A DNA stretch of 64,000 nucleotides from Trichaptum fuscoviolaceum (GCA_910574455.1 CAJSYZ010000006.1:2470156-2534155), one strand, 5' to 3'; shown: positions 35,270 to 47,819, counted from the stretch's first letter. Translations and numbers: made by a program. Notes: generated by a model not told the origin, from the letters alone.

Positions 35270-36524
35270 CATGGACCGCTATGTACGTGACTTACCGGTT
35301 GATATTCTGCGTATATTCTTCATCGTTGTCCTTTACAGTGTGTATATCTTCAATTAATGTGCTCTTACCATATTGCCAAAGAACTCAAGTATCGCACATA
35401 ATGTCTTCCGAGCCTCGATGTTCACGTACTGAAGCTCAGATGAGCACGATTAGATCAATGATTCAGGTTGCTCCATAAGCGTCGTGCAAGTCCTTCAAGG
35501 AACTTCTTGTTTTCGCCCGATGCTCCGGCAGCGTGGATATTGTTGTGATAGAAATCTGTTGGTCCGCTTCAAAGGATCATAGCCACGGGCAAGAGTGTCG
35601 TGCTTGACTATGCTGTGACAGAATCTCGCGCGAATCTAAGGTTTGCAGCAAGGAGCTCCGCGCGCGGAGTGAAGGTGAAGACGAAGATCTCCGAGTCAAA
35701 GACGGTATGTATGGAACATTGCATTACACGAAGAAACAAATTCAACTCATTGTGTCATTATTTTGGAATATACAACGACCGATAGGCTTGCTTATATTAA
35801 ATTTATGCATGGCTTTGTATCTGAAACTTTGCTGTAACAAGAGTTTCGCAAGCAACTGAAGGAGAAAGCGCTTAAACCTAATGGCAATGTTCGTGCTGGT
35901 ATCCAAACTCAGATTGCTAGGATTGAACACGAGCAAGCTAGTGGCACAGAAAAGCAAAACGTTCCGCAGAGCTCAAACAGCGGTTGAAGATGATGCCGCC
36001 GAGAAGCAGCTCGAAATCCTGAAGAGGAAAGCTGTCTCCCAGTCGGAGAAGCAGAGGTGTGTTTATCCAAGCCGCTTTGCATGATTTTGTTGTGACTGAA
36101 CTTATCTACCCCGGTATGAAGAGAAACTCGTGCTTCTCCACTGTGGCATTATGCTCGATCGCATCCGTCTTACCTCCTGTCCCTCCTTCGACTGCTACCC
36201 CATACAATGGTGCTCAAATAACTGCACAGACACACGTAGCGTTTCAGCATGGACTTGATAACTACAGGCCGGGCAGCCTCAGTCATTCCTTCCAACCATC
36301 TGCAACAGACCTCAATAAAAATCGGTCTCGCGCAGTTTCGGTGTCACGCACGCGATGGAATTGTTAGATATTCGCTATCGCACAAGCTGTCGCTCCTCAC
36401 GCAGACAAAGCTACAAATGGCGTTGTCGGATTTCGATTGAGACTGCCCCTTGCTCATTGAATGTGACCCCAAACCTCACGTGCATCTTCGTCTCCTGTAC
36501 CCACCGCTGGGATGTTGATTATCT
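35270..36524. other. Spacer with a possible coiled-coil gene fragment
   Basis: Plus-strand pieces DYAVTESRANLRFAARSSAR (35605-35705) and, after a possible intron ending near 35850, FRKQLKEKALKPNGN with AEKQLEILKRKAVSQSEKQ in a shifted frame (35850-36060), read like a charged helical protein. I cannot name it and the frames are broken, so it is probably another gene relic. The stretch 36100-36524 may include 5' exons of the next gene. Confidence 0.4.
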
Positions 36525-38786
36525 TTGCTTCCAAGTTTCATCACGAACCTCGCTACTCAGAGCCGCCTACTCTTGCAACTTCTGCGGCCGCCGGAACAGA
36601 TGATCGCCGGAACGAAGCCACAAGCTCGAAGAATGCACAATTCAAGGCGGATGATCACATCTGCCTCGGTGGCACCTACGCTCTGGCAAACAACGAAACA
36701 AAAGCAGGATCTCGCCGGTAAGTCGGAATATCACCTCCTTGATTCTCAAGGCTGATGCGTCACGATAGAGAATAAGAGCTTTGGGGACGACGGAGCTATT
36801 CAAAACAACAGCCGCACTCTGACCGTCGGCATCTCGATCTTCTTCGGAGCCGTGATAGCACTCTTACTGTTCCTCTTTGCCAAGATCTGGTACCTAAAGT
36901 ACAGGCGAATTCAGACGATTCATGACGTGCCAGCACCCCTTTCGAAGATTCGTTCGGTGAGAGATGAAGAGCGGGATGTCACTGGTTCCGACAACTCGGT
37001 GGCACAGAGTCGAAAGCACTCGTCTTGGCTGCCGACCTCTCAGGAGTTGAAAAGGTCGTCTGCGCCAGGGATCCTTGTCGGATGCTTGGGGAGCCCGGAG
37101 TGGGAGACAAACATGGTTCGGACAGTCGCAGACCACCAGTGGCGCCAACGCCGCGCTTCGAACGTCGTTGCGAACAACTGGAAATTCCGGCATACTTGGC
37201 ACTCCAATCCCGCGTCAATGCGCGATACGCGCACCCAGCGATCGAACAGCCTGCGCATCGTGCCGCACACTGACCGGAGGGATGCACCTCGCATGGCGCA
37301 CGTCTCGAGTTTCGGAGAGATTCAGAGCGCAACGGCGAGAATGCGGAGGCAACAATCTCTGTCTGCAGTTGTTGAAGGACTTGGTTTGGATTTGAGTGGC
37401 TCGCATGCCAGTCCCTATGGCAGCAATGCTTCACCGGTCTACTACACTGCTAACTCCCACACAAGTGCTTTGCCTTCACCTCAGTATGCCTTTGGGAATA
37501 GACCCTCCACCATCAGAGAAGAGATAACGGCGAATTCTAGTGGCCTTCAGATGTCAACTCCTCGCATTCTTCTGGATTGCCCTAGCGATGATTCTTTACA
37601 GTCTGTGGGAAGCCTGTTGCCTCAGCCAGTCTTCCAGCCCCAAGACACGCAGAATAGTGTAATCGAACCGTCCATGACATTCGCGACCATGAACGGCAGC
37701 GTCGACTCCAGCGTCGTTAGTTCCTTTGGACAACTTCCGAGCTTTCCGTCACCGCCTCTCAGTACTCCGAGGAACCCTCATACTTCCTTTGTTGGCGCCG
37801 TGGTGGTAAGCCCAGTCTATTTTACGGATGGGGTTATGGATATACCTAGGGATGAATCGATCTGGAAGAAGGAACTTGGTCGCGTTAAAGATCTGGAGGC
37901 GATGCTGTTTGATTTGCGGAATGTTACTGAAAGCATCGAAAAGCCTAGCAGGGCTTCATTTCCTGATGACTCCGACCTCTTCTTTCGACTGGAATCTCCG
38001 CCGGTCATGAATCTGTCACCTCAAGCGACTGAAAAAGCACCAGTCAAATCCTTGGGAGACGGGAGAATTGACTTCGCTAATGCGCTCATAGAGACGACTC
38101 GGAATGGAGAATTTGAGCGGATTCCATTTGGACCCATTACGAACCTCGAGCATCGTGAGCATGCTCGTGTGCGATCACAAGTTCCTTTCTCGTTGGTCCT
38201 CCCACCGAAGGCGTATCTTGGCAGCGTGCCTCGCAGCGATCAGCTAAGCAATTCTCCTCATTTGGCATCGTCACTCAGGCGCAGCTCTTCTGATTTCGAG
38301 TCAATTCGGAGGGACGGAGGGATGCATCTGATGCCGAGCTATCCATCCTCAACCACTCAGCCACACCGGCCGTCTCCACTTCGTAAAGCAATATCTTTGA
38401 GTACGATTTCTTCCAGATTCTCCGCGGGCTCCACTCTGGATAAAACGCTGCTGAGTATCGAACAAGAGCTTGCTTCTATGACACTAGACGCTCCTCTGGG
38501 ACACTTTGGTGGAAGTATGGACATGAATACTATGACCCCGGCCGGACGGTCTGAAATGTGCAACAATGACTCCCAAATAAAGCCACCTGGTGGTGATATG
38601 GAGCACGAAACAGAGCAGCGATCATCAGACTGCTGTGCCACTACGGAAGAGGAATACGTGAGTGAATTTTACTCGTTCAGCTCGGCGGGGACCGTGGAGG
38701 CGGATGTTCGGAGAGGTGAGCATTCCCTTTTACTTGATGTTATGAGTTCTGACGGATATTTTTGTGTAAGACTATTTCATGGATGA
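36525..38786 (+). CDS. Serine-rich single-pass membrane protein, unknown function
   Basis: The confident part is exon 36769-38786. An intron at 36718-36768 (GTAAGT..GATAG) joins it in frame (QDLA/ENKSFG) to an upstream open stretch beginning near 36525, giving up to 736 residues; the true start may lie further left. A transmembrane segment, VGISIFFGAVIALLLFLFAK, is followed at once by basic WYLKYRR, so the N-terminus is predicted outside and the 600-residue Ser/Pro-rich tail inside. The tail contains a helical ELGRVKDLEAMLFDLRNVTE and an acidic C-terminus with ATTEEEYVSEF. There are no catalytic motifs. The layout resembles fungal single-pass surface sensors or signalling scaffolds, but this is inference. 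Its 3' third is duplicated in reverse at 30262-30960. Confidence 0.7.
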
Positions 38787-39476
38787 CACGGAAGATTTCG
38801 GTGTAAAAGAGTGATATCAAAATACTAGATTGTACCCCAAAAATCAGTAGATAGCGTTAGAACGTACTGCTTAGACCGGAAACCCGAGCTTGAATGTACC
38901 ACTTACGATAAATCAATTCTAATACATACAACCCACTCAAATGATCTCCTGGACTTACTCGTTATACTGAAGACAAAGTTCGTGTGTTCAAAGCCGGGAT
39001 AATAATGGGTCAGACACTCGGACATGTTCGGAACGGTTGTGCGAAGTACATATGATATCTCGTTATAATTTTCACGTTCTTTGAAAAAGAAACCTATTTT
39101 CTTCCTGTGTTAAGCGGCCTCCTCGATACAAAGTGAAGACTCAAAGCACGCGTCGCGTCGCGCTCCCGTCGTCCTCATCGCGCGCTATGTCACACTCACG
39201 TGATCCGCGTCAAGCACTCATGATATACACCATTTACGGGGCACGAATCAAGTCTGGATAATATAATGAGACTTTCATTCAAAACGACTTCTTGTGTAAA
39301 TCTATGGCAGAAACTACCCCTAATCAATTTGCATCTAACTTGTACGCGAAAGCGTGACGAATATGTTTATGTGTTGCCATCTTACGTAATAGTTCAACTT
39401 GGGAACCACAAACTCGCGCGCTGAACTTGCACCGCTGAACTTCAGGGTCGACATACTTCCTCTCTCACCTACCATC
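38787..39476. other. Spacer and promoter of kinase 10
   Basis: Homologous in reverse to 29597-30261. Contains TGTCACACTCACGTGAT at 39188-39204 and TTACGTAA at 39382-39389, 88 bp before the kinase ATG. No gene. Confidence 0.7.
39382..39389 (+). promoter_or_regulatory. TTACGTAA palindrome upstream of kinase 10
   Basis: 88 bp from the kinase 10 ATG. Confidence 0.6.
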
Positions 39477-41936
39477 ATGTCTAACTCAAACACATTCGTA
39501 AACACTCACTCTAAAGCCCCTCCAGACAACTGGAAACCCGACAGAATATGGAATGTTGTTCACGACATCCATGACTCTCCGAAAATCAGCCTTCTTTCAC
39601 TACTCACTGCTCTTCTCGCCCGCCTTCTCCTAGATGTCAATAACCACGATATTGAAACTTGCGAGGAGTCCTTCCAGGAGAGGGTCAAGCAGTCGAAGGA
39701 TATAATTGAGCTGATGCGACAAGACGCTACGACCTTCTGTGACGACGAGGGCAATACAAAAGCCACAAAGACAAAGAAACACCTTCGCGATTAGTGAGTT
39801 CCCCTTACATGAGCCACACGTAGATGCTTATTGACTCAATACTGTAGTCGCTCGCAAAAGAATGACAGGGACCGCACTGCTTCGCTATGCAATGCGATGA
39901 ACACCATCCTCTCGGAATATCGAGACAAGGAGTTCGGTGACCTACCAGCACCGAGCCAACACGACGAAAAGGAAGAACTTATATTCATACCGAACAACCT
40001 CGCATCCATTGAATCAAATCACATCGCTCAGCACATGCCGAGTTCGAAACGACGCCCTGACGTCCTCGCAACGTACACCTCTACTCTAAGGAAGAACTTC
40101 GCGAGCCACAAGGATGCGGAATACGAGGACTGGGTACAGATCTGCGGTGACGATAAATGTGCTGGACCGTCGAACGCAACTGGAGGGCTGCGATGGCTAG
40201 ATGTGCATCAGCCATGGGAGGTGATCGCGACTGGAGGAGTCAATGCGGCTGTCTCAGAGGACAGTAATCCAGAGATTGAGAAAGCATTGCTGGCTTCAAA
40301 ATCACAGGAACGTTCAGCTTCAGCACAACAACGGAACAGCCTGAAACGGCGCTCGGAAGAAGAGCCATCGAGGATGAGCAAGAAAGCCCGGGTTGAAAGC
40401 AATGCGGAGCCAAGATCTTTCCTTGAACAAGTCACCGATGAACAATCCAATCTGACGCCGGAGCTGCGGTGCGCCTACTATGCTCTGGAACGACTTTCGT
40501 CAGCCTGGTACATAACACACGGAACGGCAGTTGAGGTTGAGGGTTAGTGCACGTTTGAAGCTTAAGACGAATCAGTTCAACTCACACTTTGAATAGATAC
40601 GAAACCCACCTTGCGCTGGTATGATGCCCAGGGATGCTTACAGAGTGATGCGATCGATATCGTGGACCAGATGCCCATATTCATTGTCATGCTCATCATC
40701 TTTCAACGGTTCAACAAGTGGATGTGGGGGCTTGATTCGGAGACTGTTAACTCCGCGAACGATACATTTGAACCCGATCGGGAGGAACGATGTCGGTTCG
40801 AGCTCAACGGACGACGGACGTTTTCTGCTCCAGCTGCGCGGGTGGCCGAGTCGAGCGCGTCAGAAGCCAAGGACGAGATGCCGTTGTTCTACAAATCCAG
40901 CTGGGTGAATTGCGTTGATTCGAAGGAACCTGACACCATCAACGTTGCGCACGAAAGGGCTAACACGCTCCTCCCTGAAAAGTTCCGGAAGATGGTAACA
41001 GACCATATCCCGACCGTGATTGCTTCTCGTGTATGCAAGGAGAGTGCGACTTCTATAATTCGACTACTTGTTCGAGGCGCAGACGACAGTGTGCAGTTCA
41101 AGGAGGAGGACATTCTGAAGCGTGCACGAGTTCGGGTCTGGTTGGTGACTCGGAAGCTGGAGCCAGTGCACAATTTGGAGCCTCCGGAGTTTTGGCGGGT
41201 CTTTTGGGAAATATTACGATGTGCGTTGTTAAATTGTTTGTCAACGACGATAACCACTGATTGAGTTTTATCAGGTCATTATCTGCTATGGAAGATCGGC
41301 ATTGCTCATCGTGATGTCAGTATCGCGAACCTCATGTGTGCAGAACGTGATGGTTTGCTTTCCGGTGTCCTCAACGACTATGATTTGGCCACCGTGATGG
41401 ATCCCGGAAGTCGTTGTCCAGCTGCTGACGACTATGACCGCGCAGGCACGACTCCCTTCATGGCGGTGGACTTGCTTGACTACCGAGAAGCAAAGATGAA
41501 ACGATGGTACCGACATGACTTAGAATCGTTCACGTGGTGTTTATCTTGGGAGATGCTGGAGTCGCCTCCTCGATCATGGTCAGAAGGAAAGCCCGACGCC
41601 GTCTATGCTTCCAAAAGATTGTCCATGTTCATTCCAGACAAGTTAATTCCGGACGTTAAGAAAAAGTGGATGCCAATATCTTTCTTCACCCTGACTTGGT
41701 TCGACAGCTGGAGAGAATATCTAAGAGGTGTTGACTGGGTCGTTGCAGAAGTTCATATGTCTACGAATTTACCTCAGTCGGAAAGCGAAAAGCTCGCATT
41801 GCGCGATGGTGAGGATGAAAAGAAGGAGGATAAAGAATTTGTAAAACTAGTTATAGATGCGGCGAAGGCGGTCGACTTCAGTAAAGAGGTAGATGTCATA
41901 CAAGATGCTTCTTGGATTTTTGTGGAGCTAGCTTAA
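39477..41936 (+). CDS. FunK1-type fungal protein kinase, type A (kinase 10)
   Basis: Intact, 765 residues, exons 39477-39793, 39848-40542, 40597-41220 and 41275-41936. Intron 2 has an altered donor, GTTAGT instead of GTAAGT, and an internal stop, so correct splicing is obligatory and may be weaker here. Basic linker EEEPSRMSKKARV, FYKSSWVN (asparagine for the second lysine, not the N-lobe lysine), HRDVSIANLM and NDYDLATVM are present. The pre-helix has MDPGSRCPAADDYDRAG, intermediate between the kinase 8 and kinase 9 versions. The tail EFVKLVIDAAKAV matches kinase 5 rather than its inverted partner kinase 9, which suggests exchange between copies. Confidence 0.9.
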
Positions 41937-42841
41937 ATGAATGTTCTCTAATCTGTATTTCAGATCTACGTATATCTTAATTCTTGTTTTGTAATGTAAA
42001 ATTTCTGAGCGAAAGAAAGGGATCAAATACTGTAAAGTGGGCCTTTGTATATGTAGTTTTAATCGGCGTGATTTCAAGTTCAAGTAAATAGTAAGCCGCA
42101 GGGTGGTAAAATTTGATTTTGGGCTCGAGCTTATCTCACACTGGCACAATGCCGTTCCTCAGCGATTTTCACTGCATAGTTCCAGTACAATAGCAGTAAC
42201 TCGATTCTTACTTCAATTCGAACTAGATTTACAACGGTATGATTGGTATGTTCATACATTACACTGCACATATTTGACTGGGTATGTTAAACTGAAAAGC
42301 GTGTCCCAAGGCTCGTATCTAGATTCTAGACAGCTCAAGTTTGTAATTTATCGACCATCCTGCAAGGACTTCGGACTTCGGAAGATCTACTAATTGCAAT
42401 GTCTCTTTCGTTGGCAATGTACAGGTGTGTGTTGTCTGTATCATCTTCAGTTTATATGAAACAGGGGTTGATAATCACGCAGAAATCTTTCCTTCTCGAA
42501 GAGCACTACCTCTCTGATTGGTTGTCTCCAGCTTTTCTTGCATGACTGTTCAGCTTGTATTAGCTACAAGATCCAAAGCTGTACAGTACAAACTAATCAC
42601 TCGAAAATCACTGCGCTCCCATGTCTGCTACACTGCCATCAAAAAAAACCACATTCCTTTGAGCCACAGTCTTCATCGTGGCTCATCCACGAGATTTCGG
42701 CTACTTCTCGTCTGACTCGATCAAAGGATGTACGTGGTTCAACGGCCTGAACTTCCTTTACCACTATTATAACCACACGATAAACCACATCTGCTAGAAC
42801 GTATAAAGCAGAGCACGCACAGTAAGTCAAACGCATGCACG
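41937..42841. other. Intergenic DNA between kinases 10 and 11
   Basis: No gene. From about 42590 on it is homologous in reverse to the DNA upstream of kinase 7 (AAAACCACATTCC, ACTCGATCAAAGGAT), so it holds the type-B promoter, followed by ACGTATAAAGC about 45 bp before the ATG as a possible TATA region. Confidence 0.55.
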
Positions 42842-45473
42842 ATGAAACCTCCCAAGACTCCTGACACTAAGCGGACGCTTGTCCATGCTCTACAGGCCAC
42901 TCCACATTCTTGCGGTACGTCGTCTAGAGCGGAGGAGTCAAACGACAGTCGGTGAGTATCTACTTCTGCTTTTTGTTTTGGATACTCATATCTCTATTGC
43001 ACCATAGATCGACGTCACCCAAAAACATTCGACTCATAAAGGAAGATTTGAAAAACAAGACCATGACTGAAATACTACCCTTGCTCAAGGCGCTACTAGC
43101 TCGGATGCTATTGGAACAAAAAGGAAATATTCTGGGAAAAGATCTAGATTTTCACAAACAATTGATATCAGAACGCGACGAGATCTTCGAAGAGATGCTC
43201 GATGCAGCCGTGTCGTTCTGCAACAAGAAGGAAAGCGAAAACTGGGAGAAAGTGAAGACGAATCTCAAAGATTAGTAAGTAGTTGCGCTCTTCCTTTGCA
43301 ATCCAGTGGAAAGCTGATCAAGCCGTTCAGCTGCGGTCAACCCATAGAGAAAGATCGGTATATGCCTCTCTCGATCGCCATAAACGCGATCATGAGAGAG
43401 TTTGCCGACACGGCTTTCGGTCCATTACCCATTCCTAATGCGATGGAAGGAGAAGAGCAGATCCTCTACAGTCCGAACGACCCGAACGTCATCGAGTCCA
43501 TACATTTGCACGCCATTGGGCATCACAAACCCGATATTATCGGGATGCCTCTGTCAGCGTACTGCAATATCTACACGGAATACGAGAAAGCAAATAGCGA
43601 AGATATGGAAGAGCTTATAGCCAAGAATGCTTTAAGAAACACGAAAGCGTCACGAAAGCCTATATGGAAGGACCCTAGACAGACCTGGGAGCTGAAGGTG
43701 GATGAGCCGAAGCTGGTCTACGAAGAATATACGTGGACAGTAGATGAGATATTGCATCCCGTTGAACAACCGCCCGCGAAAGCAAACCTCAAGCGCACCC
43801 TCGCCGATGTTGATGTCAAGCACGGCAATCCAGCTCCTAAAAAGTCGTGTGCATCTAGGTCTGCGGCAACGCACAGCGCTCGTCCAAGCATCCGTCCAGA
43901 GAATGCACCTCCGCCCGACCCGATACCCACGTTACAACCCGACGATCAATGTGGGGTCTATGCCGTTGACCGGTTGACCGCAAGTTGGACGATCATGTAC
44001 ACCACTGTTATTCTTCTTACTGGTGAGCGATATTTTGCTACTGGATTACTAGCTTGAATCTGAATGTCAACTTGCCAGACAATAGCCTTTCGTTACGCTG
44101 GTACGATGCACAGGGGTGCATAGAGAGCGAGTGTTTCGATATTCTGAAACAGCAGCCGACCTTCGTTCTGATGATAATGCTGTTTCAACGCTTTACTTCC
44201 TATATGTGGGGAATAAGCCAGAGGGATGATACAATGGTTGAGGTTTCAGGCTTGCAACTTTACCTTTCGGAGGAACCTTTACCATTCGCACTCAAAGGTC
44301 GACGAACTAGCGCTATGTTTGCTGAGCCGGTATTCGATGAGCTCAATCACGTAAAACCGCGACCGATTCCTGACGCATCAAACGCTTGGTTCACCGAGTT
44401 CTTCAAAGGAATTTGGCGTGAACGTGTCCGCGTTTCAGAACCTGACGCTATCGAGACTATAAGAGATCGCACTCATAAACATCTTCCCGAGAAGTTTCGC
44501 AAAATGGTAACCGATCATTTGCCTACAGTTATAAGTTGGCAAGAGTGTCCCAAAGAAAACACTGCTACTATACGAGTGCTTCTCAAACAAGCGCGTTTTG
44601 GTGGCGACGTTATTGAGAGTGAAGACAAACTACTTGGAGCACGGGTTTGGACTTGGATGGTCTCCGAAAAGCTTGAACGGGCTGAAGAGCTAGATCCTCT
44701 GAATTTCATACGGGCTTGGTCTGGTTGTTTAAGATGTGAGTCGCGAATTCGTATACACCGTTGTGAAATACTGATCAGGTGGTGATTGTTCCAAATATGT
44801 AGGCCACTATTTGCTTTGGAGGATGGGTATTGCGCATAACGACATTAGCCTATCGAATCTTCTGTGTGCCGAGCGGAATGGTCACATCGTTGGTATACTT
44901 AACGATTTTGACTTGGCTGGGTTTATGAAGCCGGGCGTTCGGAATCCAGAAAAGAGAGGATGGGAACGCACGGGATCAATTGCCTTTATGTCGATGGACC
45001 TATTGAAGAATCCCGATGGAAAGCAAAAGCGTTGGTATCGGCATGATCTCGAGTCATTTGTATGGTGCTTACTGTGGGTAATGATGGACAAACCTCCCCT
45101 TTCCTGGCTGGACGATGGCTTTGAAGAGGTTTGGGGTAGCAAGAGCTTGTTTTGTCGAGACATCTCCAGACAAGTGAGCCGCATCCAAAACGAGTGGACT
45201 TTCGCCAAACAGTTCATTGTCAAGTGGATGGTGAGCTTGGCTGAGGCATCACTCATAAGAATCAGATTTGAAACCAGCAATCTCATCGAAGGAGACCAGG
45301 TCAACGAGACGAGTGCAATTGAACTCGGAAACGTTAAGGACGAGCAGAGCAAGGACGTCGAACATATTCTCTTAATCATCAAGTTTGCGAAATTAATGGG
45401 TTGCTATAAAGACACAACAGCTTTGTGCGAAACCTCATGGATTGAGGTAGAGTTAGAGAATTTAGAGGAGTAG
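42842..45473 (+). CDS. FunK1-type fungal protein kinase, type B (kinase 11)
   Basis: Intact reference copy for type B, 798 residues, exons 42842-42951, 43008-43274, 43331-44022, 44079-44735 and 44803-45473. The first exon encodes a Pro/Lys-rich 36-residue leader (MKPPKTPDTKR.. HALQATP.. SSRAEESNDS) absent from type A. Exon 2 has LLKALLARMLLEQ. The linker holds AKANLKRTLADVDVK and PAPKKSCASR, likely nuclear signals. Kinase motifs are LSLRWYDAQGC, FFKGIWRERV, MVTDHLPTVI, HNDISLSNLL at about residue 586 and NDFDLAGFM. The HRD arginine is asparagine, so it is non-RD. The last exon ends in an acidic LENLEE. Splicing after TA at exon 2 and before CTGCGGTCAA aligns IEKDRYMPLSIAINAI with the type-A NDRDRTASLCNAMNTI, which supports this acceptor over a nearer one. 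Confidence 0.9.
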
Positions 45474-46690
45474 GTGCACTAATAATCACTAGTAGATCTC
45501 TTGTTTAATCAGTGTTGCTCGCTTCCTTTGTTTCTCTATATAACATACATATAAGACCTAGTCCCATTCAATGCCAGGTAGTTTAAATTCTAGCACGGCA
45601 GTATTCAAAGCCCTCAAAGCCTCTGCCATCGGTCTTTCACCTCATCGTAAAAGAAGGATGGTAGTGGCTTAGAGTACGTCAAATCCAAACTCAATAGGCC
45701 GTCCCTACGCGGTAGTTGCATACTAACTAATTCTGGTTCTCAAACGGAAGTCAACGATTCAACCTTTTCATTCACCACAGAAAAGCTACCTCTGCCAATA
45801 TCCTCGGGTGCATAAGGTCTGTGGGTGGAGCCAGAGATGCTCACACCTTCACCAGTGTAAAATCGACCTTACTATCCTATGTATATAAAAGTATCAACAA
45901 GACTGTGCTGAACACAGGTCAACGAGACAGATAAAGTGCTTACTCTCGTAGCTAACTCCAAGAGCAGCTTGGATAACCCCGCATTGATTCACTCGTCTGC
46001 GAGTTTCTCATCCTGCTCTGAATCAGTGGACTTCCATTGATAGTCTACCCGATCGTAAGCATCTTCTCTCCAATAACCCCAGGTGCTTTGTTTAGTACCA
46101 ATGTCAGGATTTCTGTCCAATTGGTACTAATTATATTGGTACTAAATAGCATTAGTACTGAGTATATCGGTACTAAATTACATTGGTACTATTTTTCTCG
46201 GTAATAAATGCCATTGGAACTAATTAATTCAATACTAATTTATTGGCTGGTGTCAGCCTAAGTACTAAATTAATGGTTCTAAGTTTATATCGGTCTTGAT
46301 TATAATTAAACAACTATATAATAAACAAGTAATGCATAAGTTACATTAACTTAAACTCTACATTATGATCATATATTAAATTATTCTTTTTATCCCCTCG
46401 TCGTAAGGATGAAGGTATACAATAAAGGAAGAAAAGGTGACCGCCAGCAAGAACACAAAGTGTAAGCTTCAGGGCAGGTTGCGGCCAACTTGAACGCGGC
46501 ATACCTCAGGCTGGCACCCGTGGCAGTCGCTGGCAAGCAATAGTGACAACTTGAACACTGGGATCACCTCCGAAATTCGCCCTCCTTCGCCAATGCTTTT
46601 CTCAGCGGTGGCAATGTCGACGCACTTGTGTGTATGTCTCTCCGACGCCCCATCCGCCCTTTCGTTGATCTGAAGCACTCGACAGCACCG
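45474..46690. other. Intergenic DNA with an AT-rich tandem repeat
   Basis: No gene recognised. Holds the TTGGTACTAA array and, at about 46488-46565, several CAACTTGAA and CTGGCA words like those around the other mobile DNA in this window. Confidence 0.5.
46119..46285. repeat. Degenerate tandem repeat of about 16 bp
   Basis: About nine imperfect copies of ATTGGTACTAAATTA with period 15-17, drifting toward the end (ATTGGAACTAATTAATT, AGTACTAAATTAATGG). No coding potential. Confidence 0.7.
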
Positions 46691-47640
46691 TGACGGAGGC
46701 TCGTGCTAGAGTTCGTCCGCATAGGACTGAGAGAGAGAGGAGCGCGCCGCCTTGTTCGTGGCATTTTGCGAGAGAACGTATAAGCAGGACATGATATTGC
46801 TCTCCAGGATCAAGAGGCACGCTTACTTGATGTGAGTGGTGTTTGGGACTACAGTATTAGTATGAGAGCTGAGGGAGTGCATGGTGACCTGACGCAAGAT
46901 CAGGTACATAAACAATGCCTCTTACTGTTTCTTTCTCATTTCCAATCTCAGAACTGTTGGTCGAAGTCACTGACGATGTTGCCCTCACGTATAGCATCTT
47001 CGGGCTCTGCAGCTCTTTCGCGACGGTGCAGTGGACTTCTTGATGGCCACTGACCATGCCTCCCGTGGTCTTGACATCAAGGGAATCGAGACTCTTGTCA
47101 ACTACGACATGCCTGGAAAACTCGTGCATAACCTCTAATGTATCGGGCGAATTGTACGCGTAAGTAAAATCCAGTCACTCTCATCTCACTTACTATATAC
47201 TCACAACATATCATCATCTTCATCAATTATCGTCTGTGATGCAGGTCCATCACCTTAGTCGGCGAGGCAGGCCACATCTAGCTCAATGCGTAGATCAAGT
47301 ATTCGTCGGGTGCGGAGATTGTACGCCACAGCCGCTGGAGCAAGTTGCGCTATGATCAACCAAACTGAAAGAATTGAGGACGAGTTTGCGGCGGTTCCGA
47401 AGGACGAGAGAGAGGAGAAGCCATACGCCAAGGGGAGATGGAACTCAAGAAGGGCAGAACGTTTCTAGGTATGAAAAGGAGATTTTTTCTCGTTCGGCTC
47501 GTATGTGACTCCAATCCGAAAAGGAGAGATTGTGTTCGAAAGGTGCGTCCAAACGTGTGTCCTTGCTCTTGAGAGTATAATGAGCCTGGGTTTTGCTGAT
47601 GTATTGATAAAAATGTTTTCGTCCTTTCTTTACAGAGATA
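46690..47640 (+). pseudogene. DEAD-box RNA helicase (DRS1/DDX27-like) 3' fragment
   Basis: Pieces in successive frames reproduce the C-terminal half of the nucleolar helicase Drs1/DDX27: ALFVAFCERTYKQDMILL, MRAEGVHGDLTQDQ, ALQLFRDGAVDFLMATD, then SRGLDIKGIETLVNYDMPGK (motif V region) and CIGRIVR (decayed HRxGRxxR of motif VI). An intron (about 47162-47244) leads to SITLVGEAGHI, IKYSSGAEI, EMELKKG and YEKEIFSRSARM. Stops, frameshifts and the decayed motif VI show it is dead. Drs1 is an essential 60S ribosome-assembly factor, so an intact gene must exist elsewhere. The helicase N-terminal half (motifs I-III) is not present in the window. Confidence 0.88.
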
Positions 47641-47819
47641 AGCAAGAAACGACAAGTTAGATGCAGATCTTAAAGGTAATGACGAAGCCCGCTCTCGATC
47701 ATGGACTCGGATATGGAACTGCCTTCTCTACCTGAGATGTCGACATACACCATGGTGTCGACAGTCCTGTACGCTGTCGATATGGGGCCGAGCTGCACAG
47801 TTATACTGTCACGGTGGTC

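Larger units (their letters stand above)
38088..41936. repeat. Right arm of the large inverted duplication
   Basis: Inverted counterpart of 27136-30960, separated from it by about 7.1 kb. It starts inside the intact membrane-protein gene, so this arm keeps the original junction and the left arm is the derived copy. Confidence 0.8.
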
